This document shows positions 17,846-26,534 of a stretch of DNA of 64,000 nt, one piece after another. How positions within the stretch are numbered: position 1 is the first letter of the stretch; each line of letters begins with the position of its first letter. A program made the translations under genes and the position numbers. A model generated the notes under the pieces. The model did not search any database, was not told the origin of the DNA, and saw only the letters and a program-made list of their open reading frames with translations. Source of the DNA: Labilithrix sp. (lineage in GTDB: Bacteria > Myxococcota_A > Polyangia > Polyangiales > Polyangiaceae); NCBI GenBank assembly GCA_019637225.1, contig JAHBWC010000039.1, positions 1 through 64,000 of the forward strand. The letters run 5' to 3'.

Positions 17846-19009
17846 ATGGCCGAGCCGATCGAACAAGGCGCCGTCCTCGTCCTCGATGAAATCGTCCGGC
17901 GCGCCGTCCGCGCCAAGGCGAGCGACGTGCACCTCGAGCCGAAGCGCGATCGGCTGAACGTCCGCTTCCGCGTCGACGGCGAGATGGTCGAGGAAGAGAG
18001 CGTCCCCGTCGACGTCGCGCTCGAGGTCGTCTCGCGCGTGAAGGTCCTCGCGCGGATGGACATCGCGGAGCGAAGGCTCCCCCAGGACGGGCAGCTCACG
18101 CTCTCGCCGAACGGCGAGCTCGTTCACCTCCGAGCCTCGACGTTCCCGAGCTCGCTCGGCGAGAAGGTGGTGCTCCGCATCCTCTCCGGACAGACGCTCA
18201 TCGTCTTCGACCGGCTGGGGCTCGAGCCGGCGTCGCAGATGATCGTCCGCGAGCTCGTCGATCGCCCGCAGGGGTTCATCGTCGCGAGCGGTCCGACCGG
18301 CGCGGGCAAGACGTCGACGCTCTACTCGTTCATCCGCCTCATCGACACGCGACGCACGAACGTGATGACGCTCGAGGACCCCATCGAGATCGAGCTTGCG
18401 TCGATCACGCAAGGTCAGACGAACCTCAAGGCAGGCTTCACGTTCGCGACCGGCCTCCGCGCGATCTTGCGCCAGGACCCGGACGTCATCATGGTGGGCG
18501 AGATCCGCGACGCCGAGACCGCCGGCATCGCGCTCCAGGCGTCGCTGACGGGCCACCTCGTCCTCTCGACGCTGCACACGTCGGACGCGGTCGAGAGCAT
18601 CGTCCGCCTGGTCGACCTCGGCGTGGAGCCCTGGATCATCGCCAACGCGCTCACCGCCGTGCTCGCGCAGCGCCTCGTGCGCATCGTCTGCAAGGGGTGC
18701 CAGGAGGAGGTGACCCTGACGCATCCGATCGTCGACGGCGACGAGACGGTCATCCCGGCCGGCGCGAAGGTCATGCGCCCGCGCGGATGCGCGCAGTGCC
18801 TGAAGACCGGCTACAAGGGGCGCACGGGCATCTTCGAGCTCGTCGTCGTCGACGACGACATGCGCGAGCTGGTCAAGGCGAAGGCGAGCACGCGCGAGTA
18901 CCGACAGCTCCTCAAGAAGCGCGGGATCCAGAGCCTCCGACGCGTCGGCCTCCAGCTCGTGAAGGCGGGCCTCACGACGGTCGACGAGGTCGTGCGCGTC
19001 ACGACGTAG
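17846..19009 (+). CDS. GspE/PilB-type secretion ATPase
   Basis: A 387-residue ATPase of the type II secretion/type IV pilus family. The order is the PAS-like N2 region (ASDVHLEP at 25-32, FRVDGEM at 41-47), Walker A GPTGAGKTS (149-157, Lys155), Asp box TLEDPIE (175-181), Walker B DPDVIMVGEIRD (211-222), His box GHLVLSTLHT, and a zinc site with Cys282, 285, 315 and 318. It lacks the N1 domain of full GspE/PilB proteins. No pilus or secretion genes are adjacent, so its partner is elsewhere. The ATG at 17846 is directly before the conserved start. Confidence 0.88.
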   Translation: MAEPIEQGAVLVLDEIVRRAVRAKASDVHLEPKRDRLNVRFRVDGEMVEEESVPVDVALEVVSRVKVLARMDIAERRLPQDGQLTLSPNGELVHLRASTFPSSLGEKVVLRILSGQTLIVFDRLGLEPASQMIVRELVDRPQGFIVASGPTGAGKTSTLYSFIRLIDTRRTNVMTLEDPIEIELASITQGQTNLKAGFTFATGLRAILRQDPDVIMVGEIRDAETAGIALQASLTGHLVLSTLHTSDAVESIVRLVDLGVEPWIIANALTAVLAQRLVRIVCKGCQEEVTLTHPIVDGDETVIPAGAKVMRPRGCAQCLKTGYKGRTGIFELVVVDDDMRELVKAKASTREYRQLLKKRGIQSLRRVGLQLVKAGLTTVDEVVRVTT

Positions 19010-19030
19010 TCGAGCGAGCGCGAATCGCGA

Positions 19031-20167
19031 TCACGCTCGGCGGAGCGCCGGGAGCGCCTTCGGCAGCCCGGGCGCGTCCGGATCGACGATCGGCGCGAGC
19101 TGCTCGATCCGAGCGCGGAGCTCCTCGCGGCTCTCGGCGCGGATGGTCACGTGCCCGAGCTTGCGCCCGGGCGACGCGTCCTTGCCGTAGGCGTGGAGGT
19201 GCGCGCCCTCGACCGCGAGGACGCGCTCCCTCGGCGGGAGCTTTCCGATCGCGTTGAGCATCGCCGAGCGACCGACCATGCGTGTCGAGCCGAGCGGGAG
19301 CCCGAGGATCGCGCGGACGTGGTTCTCGAACTGGCTCGTCTCGGCGCCCTCGATCGTCCAGTGCCCGGAGTTGTGGACGCGAGGCGCCATCTCGTTCGCG
19401 ACGAGGTCGTCGCCGCTCATGAAGAGCTCGATCGCCAGCACGCCGACGTAATCGAGCGCGTTCATCACGCGCGCGGCGTGCGCCTCGGCGCGGCGCTGGA
19501 GCTCGGGCGTCCACGCGTCGCTCTCCGGGACCGAGACGCGGAGGACGCCGTCGCGGTGCTCGTTCTCGACGAGCGGCCAGAAGCGCGTCTCGCCGGTCGT
19601 GCCGCGCACGCCGAGGATCGACAGCTCGCGCTCGAAGGGGACGAGGCCCTCGACGATCAAGGACGCGGCGCCGAGCGCCTCCCACGCGCGCGCGACGTCC
19701 GCCTCGGTGCGGAGGACCATCTGACCCTTGCCGTCGTAGCCGAAGCGCCGCGTCTTGATCACCATCGGCAAGCCGATGTGCCGGACGGCGGCGTCGAGCT
19801 CCTCGCGCGAGGAGACCGGCGCGAACGGCGGCGTCGGGATCCCGAGGCGCTCGAAGAACTGCTTCTCGTCGAGCCGGTCCTGGCTGACCTCGAGCGCGGC
19901 CGGCGGTGGGTACACCGGGACGAGCTCGTTCAGGAAGCGCGCCGAGCCGACGGGGACGTTCTCGAACTCGTACGTGACGACGTCGCTCTTGCGCGCGAGC
20001 TCGGAGAGACGCTCCTCGTCGTCGTAGGCCCCGACGCGGAGGCTCCCGACATGGCCCGCGGACGACTCGGCGCCGGGGTCGAGGAACACGAAGCGCTGCC
20101 CGAGCTTGTAGCCCGCGAGCGCGATCATCCTTCCGAGCTGACCACCCCCGAGGACGCCGACGGTCAC
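19031..20167 (-). CDS. purK: N5-carboxyaminoimidazole ribonucleotide synthase PurK
   Basis: A 378-residue ATP-grasp enzyme of de novo purine synthesis that converts AIR, ATP and bicarbonate to N5-CAIR. Family marks are [11 protein letters not shown] at the start, FENVP near 70, the ATP-grasp segment [14 protein letters not shown], and [17 protein letters not shown] with the carboxylate-binding residues. The start is GTG at 20167, overlapping the purE stop in the GTGA pattern, so the two are translationally coupled. Length is usual for the family. Confidence 0.95.
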   Translation of the reverse strand: MTVGVLGGGQLGRMIALAGYKLGQRFVFLDPGAESSAGHVGSLRVGAYDDEERLSELARKSDVVTYEFENVPVGSARFLNELVPVYPPPAALEVSQDRLDEKQFFERLGIPTPPFAPVSSREELDAAVRHIGLPMVIKTRRFGYDGKGQMVLRTEADVARAWEALGAASLIVEGLVPFERELSILGVRGTTGETRFWPLVENEHRDGVLRVSVPESDAWTPELQRRAEAHAARVMNALDYVGVLAIELFMSGDDLVANEMAPRVHNSGHWTIEGAETSQFENHVRAILGLPLGSTRMVGRSAMLNAIGKLPPRERVLAVEGAHLHAYGKDASPGRKLGHVTIRAESREELRARIEQLAPIVDPDAPGLPKALPALRRA

Positions 20168-20760
20168 GTCCCCGCCTGCTCGGGCTCGTCGGCGTCGTCG
20201 AGCGACGTCGCGCTCCGCCGGTCGGAGTCGGGCGTGGACAGAGAGCCGGGCGCGGACTCCTCGGCGTCGGGCGGGACGCGCGGATCGGGCCGGTCGAGGA
20301 CGCTCTGCGTCTGGGCGTCGCGATGCCGCGCGAGCGCGGCGCGGGTCGCGCCGTCGCGCCGAGCGAGCAGCTGTGCGGCGAAGAGCGCGGCGTTGATCGC
20401 GCCGGCCTTTCCGATCGCGAACGTCGCCACCGGCACGCCCGACGGCATCTGGACGATCGAGAGCAGCGAGTCGACGCCGCGGAGGACCTTCGACTCGACG
20501 GGGACCCCGAGCACCGGGAGGAGCGTCTTTGCGGCGGTCATTCCGGGCAGATGAGCCGCGCCGCCGGCGCCCGCGATGATGACCTCGAGGCCGCGGCTCT
20601 CGGCCTTCGAGGCGTAGTCGAACAGGAGGTCAGGCGTCCGGTGGGCCGACACCACCCGCGTCTCGAACGAGACGCCGAGGCTGTCGAGCATCGCCGCGGC
20701 GTGGCTCATCGTCTCCCAATCCGACACCGAACCCATGATGATGCCGACCTTGGCGCTCAT
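20164..20760 (-). CDS. purE: N5-CAIR mutase PurE (class I)
   Basis: A 198-residue protein, of which residues 1-158 are a normal class I PurE that converts N5-CAIR to [13 protein letters not shown] at the start, [18 protein letters not shown] and [16 protein letters not shown]. The last 40 residues are an extra Arg/Asp/Ser-rich, probably disordered tail. The ATG at 20760 is chosen over the upstream in-frame ATG at 20784 because the family begins with a few residues before VGIIMGS. It precedes and overlaps purK. Confidence 0.93.
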   Translation of the reverse strand: MSAKVGIIMGSVSDWETMSHAAAMLDSLGVSFETRVVSAHRTPDLLFDYASKAESRGLEVIIAGAGGAAHLPGMTAAKTLLPVLGVPVESKVLRGVDSLLSIVQMPSGVPVATFAIGKAGAINAALFAAQLLARRDGATRAALARHRDAQTQSVLDRPDPRVPPDAEESAPGSLSTPDSDRRSATSLDDADEPEQAGT

Positions 20761-20836
20761 GTAGCGCGCGAGGATACCACGCACCGACCCGGAACGGCGC
20801 TCCCGTCACCGTGCGCGCTTCGGATATCCTCGGCGA

Positions 20837-22042
20837 ATGCACTTGGGCTTTGGTCAGCTGGGCTCTCGACGGTCGGGGACGGGACTCGGTCGAGCGATCT
20901 TGTTCGTCGCGCCGGCGTGCGCGATCGCGTGGGGCGCCGGGTGCGCCGACGACCCGAGCCCGGTCGGGCCCGACGACAGCGACGCCGGAGACGCCGGGGT
21001 GATCGAGGCGAGCCCCGTCGAGGACGCCGGGCCCGACGCCTCCGAGCTCGACTGCGCGAAGGATCTCGACGCGGACGAGATCTGGAAGCACCTCGAGTGC
21101 TCGGGGCTCTACGCGTCGTTCGCCGACAAGACCGTCGCGCCCGACGTGAAGCCCTACAAGCCGGGCGTCGAGTTCTGGAGCGACGGGGCCGAGAAGCAGC
21201 GCTGGGTCTACCTCCCGCCCGGCTCGAAGATCGACATCAGCGACTGGAACGAGTGGACCTACCCGCGCGGCACCAAGCTCTGGAAGGAGTTCAAGGTCGG
21301 CGGCAAGCGCATCGAGACGCGCCTCTTCAAGAAGCTCGCCGACGACACCTGGGTGCACACGACCTACCGCTGGAACGCCGACGAGACCGACGCCGTGCGG
21401 AAGGACGGCGGCGAGGTCGTCGCCGGCCTCGGCCCCGACGCGGGCCCCTACGAGGTCCCGAGCACCGGGCAGTGCGATCAGTGCCACATGGGTCGCAAGG
21501 ATCAGGTGCTCGGCTTCGACGCCGTCGGCCTCGGGCTCGCGACCGCGACGGGAGAGACGCTCGCGAAGCTCGCCGCCGACGGGGCGCTCTCGGCGGCGCC
21601 GCCGGCCACGACGCTCGCGTTTCCGGGCGACGCCGTCGCGAGCTCAGCCATCGGCTGGGTCAACACCAACTGCGGGTCGTGTCACAACGCGAACGCGGGC
21701 GCGAGCGCCGGGTTCAAGAGCCACTTCCTCGTCCGCGCGAGTGATCTCGCGCCCGCCGACGGCGGCGCGCCAAAGGCCGTCGAGGAGCTCGACCTCTGGA
21801 CGCAGGGCTACTGCGTCGACGCCTTCCGCGCGGATCCCGACGGCAACACCTACATGTACATCCGGGGCGGCGCCCCCGAGCGGAGCTTGATGTCGATCCT
21901 CGCCGGGAGCCGCGTACCCGCCGGCGAGCTCCCGACCGCCGGGGTTCAGATGCCGCCGATCGTCAGCCGCGCCGTCGATCACGCCGGCGTCAAGCTGTTC
22001 GACGACTGGATCGCGACGCTCGACGCGTGCCCGCCGCCCTGA
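20837..22042 (+). CDS. di-haem c-type cytochrome lipoprotein (SO2930-like)
   Basis: A 401-residue exported protein. The signal peptide ends in GAGC (Cys36) and is followed by an Asp/Ala/Pro-rich linker. Two haem-binding motifs, CDQCH (213-217) and CGSCH (279-283), mark it as a c-type cytochrome. The preceding part (FWSDGAEKQRWVYLPPGSKI, WTYPRGTKLWKEF, IETRLF) matches the pattern of SO2930-type di-haem proteins. It would act in the periplasm or on the cell surface in electron transfer, but its partner is not visible. It is divergent from purEK with a 76-base gap. Confidence 0.8.
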   Translation: MHLGFGQLGSRRSGTGLGRAILFVAPACAIAWGAGCADDPSPVGPDDSDAGDAGVIEASPVEDAGPDASELDCAKDLDADEIWKHLECSGLYASFADKTVAPDVKPYKPGVEFWSDGAEKQRWVYLPPGSKIDISDWNEWTYPRGTKLWKEFKVGGKRIETRLFKKLADDTWVHTTYRWNADETDAVRKDGGEVVAGLGPDAGPYEVPSTGQCDQCHMGRKDQVLGFDAVGLGLATATGETLAKLAADGALSAAPPATTLAFPGDAVASSAIGWVNTNCGSCHNANAGASAGFKSHFLVRASDLAPADGGAPKAVEELDLWTQGYCVDAFRADPDGNTYMYIRGGAPERSLMSILAGSRVPAGELPTAGVQMPPIVSRAVDHAGVKLFDDWIATLDACPPP

Positions 22043-22089
22043 GCGGCCAGCGCGCGGCTCGTCGACGAGATCCGGTCGCCGGAAAAGGC

Positions 22090-22121
22090 AGCGGGCCCCC
22101 GCCGGTCGGCGAGAGCCCGCT
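22090..22121 (-). terminator. strong intrinsic terminator, minus strand
   Basis: The arms pair over 14 bases with a GACC loop on the minus strand, where the two non-Watson-Crick pairs are G-U. On the plus strand they would be A-C mismatches. GCCTTTTCC follows. No protein-coding gene lies upstream of it on the minus strand for more than 2 kb, so it should end a non-coding transcript coming from the 22122-22470 gap. Confidence 0.85.
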
Positions 22122-22245
22122 AGACGTTCCTTACCGGCTGGGTCGTGTGCGGATTGTCATGAACCCCTAGCCCGAAGGCTAGGTGGGCGGCTCTGACCGC
22201 GCTTCAGGCTTCCGAATTATCCAGAGCTCCGGAGAGATGGTCCGG
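22122..22245 (-). ncRNA. candidate structured non-coding RNA, family unknown
   Basis: The 428-base gap 22043-22470 has no credible gene but has clear RNA structure ending at the terminator 22090-22121. A perfect hairpin with 7-base arms (22166-22172 and 22177-22183) closes a 4-base loop that reads TTCG on the minus strand. GCTCTG and CAGAGC pair around an inner loop, and CCGGA...TCCGG forms another stem near 22240. The GC content is lower than the surroundings. I could not match it to 6S, tmRNA, RNase P, SRP RNA or a riboswitch. The strand is inferred from the terminator polarity, and the 5' end is a guess. Confidence 0.42.
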
Positions 22246-22470
22246 CGTGCACAACGAGCGGTCGCTTGCCTCCCTGGTTCATTTACATAAGGGGATCATG
22301 AAAACCGCGAAGCACGAACCCGACAGAGGGAACGAATCACAGCGTAGGAAGCTCCTTCGGATCGGTCAACGGGCGCCGCTCCTTTCCGACGCTCGCGGCG
22401 CGTTCCCACCGCGGTCGCGACGCATCGCAAGAAAGTGGGCCAAACGGCGCCGAATCGGCACATCTCGAGC

Positions 22471-24609
22471 ATGCAGCAAGAGGAGCTCGACTGGGGTGAC
22501 GGTTACCGACTCTCGCGCGACGTCGTGTCCGGCGGACGAGCGCACGGCGGGCGGGAAGAGCTCCGCGGCGCAGTGGTGTTCGCGAGCGTGGAGCAGCAGT
22601 CGCAGCGGTGCACCGAGCTCCTCGGAGCCGGAGCGCTCCTCGTCATGGTGCCGCCTCCCGCGAAGGAGATGCGCGGCCGGCTCGGCGAGGTGCTCGAGGA
22701 GCTCGTCGAGCGCGAGCTCGCGCGCATGGGCGCGCCTTCTCCTTACCTCGCGGCGTGGTCCGCGATGCCGGAGGATGCCCAGGCGCGCCTCGCCGATCAG
22801 CTCTTTCGGGCGCGCACCGTCGGCGCGACCGGGCTCGCGATCGCGATCGGATCGCTGGGCGCGATCGCCTCCGCGGCGCTGACGCCCGACGACAGCGCGA
22901 CGCTGCGGTGGCTCGCCGACACGGCGGAGGACGCGCCGCTCGTCCTCCTCGTCGACGACTCCGATCTCGGGCTGCTCGGCTACGCCGCGCCGGTCCCGCT
23001 CGGCGCGCTCCTCGCCGCGCGGGAGGCGATCTGGGAGACGGCGCCGTCCTCGAGCGGGAGCTTGGCTCCGCCGCCGAGCTCGGGCTTCGCCCTCGACGTC
23101 GAGGTCGCGAGCGGCGGCGTCGCGGCGAGCGGCGACGTCGACGTGGCGACGGGGATCGACGAGGTGGCGACGGGGATCGACGAGGTGGCGAGCGACGACG
23201 TCGGCGCGGGCGCGATGGGGATGGACGACGTCGCGGCGGAGATGGGGATCGACGCCATCGCGGCGGCCGCCGCGGCGATCGACGACGACGACGACGGGCC
23301 GCTCGTGCTCTCCGGCGACGACGCCACGACGAACGACACGCGGGTGTCGTCGATCGACGCCGGCGAGGCGATCGTGCTCGCTGCCGCGCCTCCGCCGAGC
23401 CTCGCGGACGTGCCTGCCGCGGCCGAGCCGCCGGCCGAGCCGCTGATCGTTCCCGGCGTCGTCGCCGAGACGGTCCGCGCCGCGACGACGCACGCCGAGC
23501 CGCGCGAAGCGACCGACGCCGTGACGCCCGAGCCCGCCGCAATGCCCGAGGCCGCCGCGACGGCGGAGGCCGCCGCGACGACCGAGGCCGCTACAGCGAC
23601 GGAGACCGCTACGACGACGGAGGCCGCTACGACGACGGAGGCCGCTGCGACGACGGAGACCGCTACGACGACGGGGGCCGCTACGACGACGGAGTCCGCC
23701 GCGACGACGGAGACCGCTACGACGACGGGGGCACGGACGTCAGCGCGCGAGCGCCGCGCCTCGCGTCGCGTGAGCGCCGGCGTCCCGATGAGCGGGCCGA
23801 GCGACGCGTGGCGGAGCTGGGCGATCGCCCTCTCCGCGGCGCGCGGAGCGCAGTCGCTCGCCGCGTTCGAGCGCCTCTTCGCCGAGAGCTACGTCCCGCT
23901 CGCGAACGCCATCGCGGCGGGACTCGACGATCCCCGCGCCGTCCGGGCGTTCGACGACTTCCGCCGATCGTTCGAGCGCTCGTACACCGACGCGTTCACG
24001 GCGTTCGGCGCGACCAATCGCCGTCCGCGCCTCGTGATGGACGCGTACGACGTCGCGTCGAAGCAGGCGCGGCTCTCGAACGCGCGGTCGTCGCACGTCC
24101 TCGTCGTGGACTCGATGCGCTACGACCTCGGGTGCCTCGTCCGCGACGCCCTGTCTCGCGAGGCGACGGGCATCGCGACGCTGACGTCGGAGACCATCCT
24201 GTGGAGCGCGCTGCCCACCACGACGATGCGCCAGATCGAGACGTTCGCGCGCGGCCTCGACGCGCTCCGCGCTCCGGCGCGCGAGGAACCGACCGAGTCG
24301 CTGCGCGGACGCGCGGCCGAGGTCGTTCGCCGGCTCCGCGTCGGCTCGCGCGAGCTCTACAAGCTCGACCTCGTGCCCTCGTTGCTCGCGGGGGCGGCCG
24401 ACGTCGTCGGATCGCTCGAGGGGATCGCGACCGCGACCGCCGAGGCGCTCGCCCGCCACGTCTCGACGCTCCCGCCGAGGACGCTGCTCTTCGTCGTCGG
24501 CGATCACGGCTTCAGCGTCGACCGCCGCGGCGAGATCCGCACCGGCGGCGCCTCACCCGAGGAGGTGCTCGTGCCTGCGTTCTCCTGGCTCGTCGGCGAT
24601 CTCCACTGA
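22471..24609 (+). CDS. PglZ-like phosphoesterase-fold protein with low-complexity linker
   Basis: A 712-residue protein of three parts. Residues 1-190 are a folded region I do not recognise. Residues 190-430 are a low-complexity, Ala/Thr/Glu/Asp-rich linker that includes ten tandem hexapeptides (360-419). Residues 430-712 resemble the PglZ domain of the alkaline phosphatase superfamily: HVLVVDSMRYD with Asp547 as presumed metal ligand, TSETILWSALPTTT, VVGDHGFSVD with Asp678-His679, and GASPEEVLVPAFSWLVG. PglZ is known from BREX/Pgl phage defence, but no other genes of those systems are near. The ATG at 22471 is the last before the conserved-looking part. Confidence 0.68.
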   Translation: MQQEELDWGDGYRLSRDVVSGGRAHGGREELRGAVVFASVEQQSQRCTELLGAGALLVMVPPPAKEMRGRLGEVLEELVERELARMGAPSPYLAAWSAMPEDAQARLADQLFRARTVGATGLAIAIGSLGAIASAALTPDDSATLRWLADTAEDAPLVLLVDDSDLGLLGYAAPVPLGALLAAREAIWETAPSSSGSLAPPPSSGFALDVEVASGGVAASGDVDVATGIDEVATGIDEVASDDVGAGAMGMDDVAAEMGIDAIAAAAAAIDDDDDGPLVLSGDDATTNDTRVSSIDAGEAIVLAAAPPPSLADVPAAAEPPAEPLIVPGVVAETVRAATTHAEPREATDAVTPEPAAMPEAAATAEAAATTEAATATETATTTEAATTTEAAATTETATTTGAATTTESAATTETATTTGARTSARERRASRRVSAGVPMSGPSDAWRSWAIALSAARGAQSLAAFERLFAESYVPLANAIAAGLDDPRAVRAFDDFRRSFERSYTDAFTAFGATNRRPRLVMDAYDVASKQARLSNARSSHVLVVDSMRYDLGCLVRDALSREATGIATLTSETILWSALPTTTMRQIETFARGLDALRAPAREEPTESLRGRAAEVVRRLRVGSRELYKLDLVPSLLAGAADVVGSLEGIATATAEALARHVSTLPPRTLLFVVGDHGFSVDRRGEIRTGGASPEEVLVPAFSWLVGDLH
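23548..23727 (+). repeat. 18-bp minisatellite, ten units
   Basis: Exactly 180 bases made of ten 18-base units of the type GAG(A/G)CCGCTACGACGACG, with point differences. Each encodes E-(A/T)-A-(A/T)-T-T. There are no spacers, so it is not a CRISPR. It forms part of the linker of the PglZ-like protein and is likely to vary in copy number. Confidence 0.85.
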
Positions 24610-24655
24610 GCTCGACCGCGAGCGCGCGGGCGAAGCGAACCGTGTCGCCGGCGGC

Positions 24656-24973
24656 TCAGGGCTGCTTGAAGCACGCGAGGCGGGCGCCGGGGACGCCGGC
24701 CGCCTTGCAGACGTAGTTGAGCGGACACGGGCAGGCGTGCGTGCACACCTGCTTGCCCGAGTCGGTCCTCATGCACGACAGCCCATCCTGGCACTGTCCC
24801 TGATCGCCGTCGCAGTCTGCCTGCCCGTTGCTGCACCGGCACTCGGCGCCGAGGGAGCCGACCGGTCCTCGCGAGGCGGCGATGCCGTCCGTGGGGTCGA
24901 CCGCGCACCCCGCGACGAGCGCGACGACGACGACGACGAGGGAGACGAGGCTGCTGCGGACGACGGTGGTCAT
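24656..24973 (-). CDS. small Cys-rich lipoprotein
   Basis: A 105-residue lipoprotein with lipobox VAGC (Cys23). The mature part contains about ten cysteines in a spaced pattern (CRCSNGQADC, GQCQDGLSC, CTHACPCPLNYVC), similar to short disulphide-rich myxobacterial surface proteins. The ATG at 24973 begins the signal peptide. It is convergent with the PglZ-like gene and alone. No function can be assigned. Confidence 0.68.
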   Translation of the reverse strand: MTTVVRSSLVSLVVVVVALVAGCAVDPTDGIAASRGPVGSLGAECRCSNGQADCDGDQGQCQDGLSCMRTDSGKQVCTHACPCPLNYVCKAAGVPGARLACFKQP

Positions 24974-25286
24974 GGATGTCTCACGAGGTGCTGAGGAACG
25001 CGATCGCGCGGCTTCCGCCTGCTCCGACGGTGTCGATGCAGGGTGCAAGCAAGCGTGCCCTATCTTGCGTCCGGATTCGAGAGTCCGCTTGCGGAGAGCC
25101 CCACGCTGGAGCTGCGCCGCGCGGCGCCGATGGGCTGCCTACGAGAAAGCAGAGTCCGTGCCGCATGTCACGGTCTGGGGGGAGGCTCAAATGCCGGGCG
25201 AAACGCGCGCGGCGCGCGCGACGGCGGCGCGGCCCGCGAATCGCGCTTCACAGGTCGGGCGTTCACGATCGTTCGTTCGAGAGCGC
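24974..25286. other. intergenic region, nothing recognised
   Basis: This 313-base stretch lies between the small lipoprotein and the EamA transporter, both on the minus strand. I see no gene, no hairpin with a T-tract and no clear promoter. It must hold the promoter of the small lipoprotein gene and the end of the transporter transcript. Confidence 0.5.
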
Positions 25287-26534
25287 TCACGAGCGTGTCG
25301 GCGCTCGGTCGTCGGGGGCGAGGTCGGGGGCGAGGTCGGGGTCGGGGTCGGGGGCGGGGGCGGGGGCGAGGGCGCGGGCGGGGTCGGGGGCGTGAGAGTG
25401 GGCGCGGGCGTCGACGTGCTCGTGCTCGTGGGAGTGAGCGTCGGCGTGCTCGTGCCCGTGAGCGTGATCGTGGGAGTGAGCGTCGGCGTGCTCGTGGTCG
25501 TGGTGGAGGTCCGGGACGTGCGGGTGGTCGTGGACCTGCCGCTCGTGGCGATGCGCGTGGGTGTGCTCTCCCTCCGGCATCGGCTCGTGTGTGTGATCGT
25601 GGTGTCCGTCGTCGTGGCGATGGGCGTGCTCGTGCTCGAGCGGCTCGTGCACGTGCGCGTGGCCGTGGCGCTCCGTCAGGTGGAGCACGAGGCCGGCGAT
25701 CATCGCGATCGCCGAGACGGCCGTGACGACGCTCGCGGGCTCGCCGAGAGCAGACGCGAGGGCGGCTCCCCAGAACGGCCCCGAGGCGAAGACGGACGCC
25801 GTTCGCCCGGCGCCGATCGCGCGCTGCGCGCGGAGGTAGAGCTGCAAGCTCGCGCCGTAGCCCGTCGCGCCGACGAGCACGAGGCCGGCGGCCGCGAGCG
25901 CCGGCGGCCATGCTTCACGGAGGGCGAGCGCCGCGCCGAGGGAGAGCGCCGCGCCGATGGCCCCCTTCCCGGCCACCACCGCGGCCGGATCGAGCGCGGA
26001 GAGCGGCTTCGCGAGCGCGTTGTCGAACGCCCACGCGAGCGCCGCGCCGGCGATCGCGGCGAGCCCGACGACGCTCGACGCGCCGCCCGCTTCGCCCGCG
26101 CGATCGAGCACGAGGAGCGCGCCTCCGGCGAGCAAGACGAGCGCGGCCGCCGCGACGCGCCGACCGACGTGCTCGCGGTAGAGCAGGCGCGCGAGCGCGA
26201 TCGTGAAGAGCGCTTCGAGGTTCAGCATCAACGACGCCGCGATTCCGCTCGTCCGCGCGAGGCCCCAGGCGAGCAGCGCCGGCGCAACGGCGGCGCCGGC
26301 GAGCGCGACCGCGAAGAGACGCGGGACGTGCGTCCGCCCGAGCGGCGCCTCGGCCCTCGAACGCGCGCCGGCGCCGACGAGCGCGGCGCCGGCGTAGAGG
26401 AGGAGCGCGATCGCGAACGGGCCGGCCCCCCGGCCAAGCCGCTGCACGAGCGGCGTCGTCACGCCGAACGCGAGCGCAGACGCCAGCGCGAGCAACGTGC
26501 CGCGGAGAGCCGGACCCGCACCCACCGCGGGCAT
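25287..26534 (-). CDS. EamA (DMT) transporter with His-rich tail
   Basis: A 415-residue membrane protein. Residues 8-288 contain two EamA domains and about ten membrane helices. Residues 290-381 are a tail extremely rich in His (EHAHRHDDGHHDH, HEPMPEGEHTHAHRH, HDHPHVPDLHHDHEH), the sort of segment that binds zinc, nickel or cobalt ions. It ends in an Asp/Pro/Ala-rich stretch. Related EamA proteins with similar tails (HEPLEH..., DLHH...) occur in other bacteria, so it is a family feature. The substrate is unknown; a link to metal sensing or export is inferred. The ATG is at 26534. Confidence 0.85.
   Translation of the reverse strand: MPAVGAGPALRGTLLALASALAFGVTTPLVQRLGRGAGPFAIALLLYAGAALVGAGARSRAEAPLGRTHVPRLFAVALAGAAVAPALLAWGLARTSGIAASLMLNLEALFTIALARLLYREHVGRRVAAAALVLLAGGALLVLDRAGEAGGASSVVGLAAIAGAALAWAFDNALAKPLSALDPAAVVAGKGAIGAALSLGAALALREAWPPALAAAGLVLVGATGYGASLQLYLRAQRAIGAGRTASVFASGPFWGAALASALGEPASVVTAVSAIAMIAGLVLHLTERHGHAHVHEPLEHEHAHRHDDGHHDHTHEPMPEGEHTHAHRHERQVHDHPHVPDLHHDHEHADAHSHDHAHGHEHADAHSHEHEHVDARAHSHAPDPARALAPAPAPDPDPDLAPDLAPDDRAPTRS
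25314..25390 (+). repeat. G-run-rich tract (possible G-quadruplex)
   Basis: On the plus strand this 77-base stretch has ten runs of three to five G, separated by one to seven bases. It is the template strand of the end of the EamA gene, where it codes the DPDPD/APDLAPD tail. The spacing meets the usual G-quadruplex pattern. Confidence 0.6.

Noticed and set aside
22122-22245. 6S RNA, tmRNA, RNase P RNA, SRP RNA or a tRNA
   Set aside because: None of the diagnostic motifs that I know (tRNA T-arm and CCA, RNase P 'GAGGAAAGTC', SRP 'GGTCCGGAAGG', 6S bubble) could be recognised, so only 'structured RNA' is claimed.
22298-22882. Small protein starting at ATG 22298 after GGGGAT
   Set aside because: The reading becomes Arg/Ser-rich and runs out of frame through the PglZ-like gene, as an overlapping shadow does.
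23548-23727. CRISPR array
   Set aside because: The repeats are adjacent with no spacers, in frame within a gene, and no cas genes are present.
22471-24609. A BREX or Pgl defence island around the PglZ-like gene
   Set aside because: No pglX, pglY/brxC, brxL, brxA/B or kinase pglW is found within the window on either side, so only the domain similarity remains.
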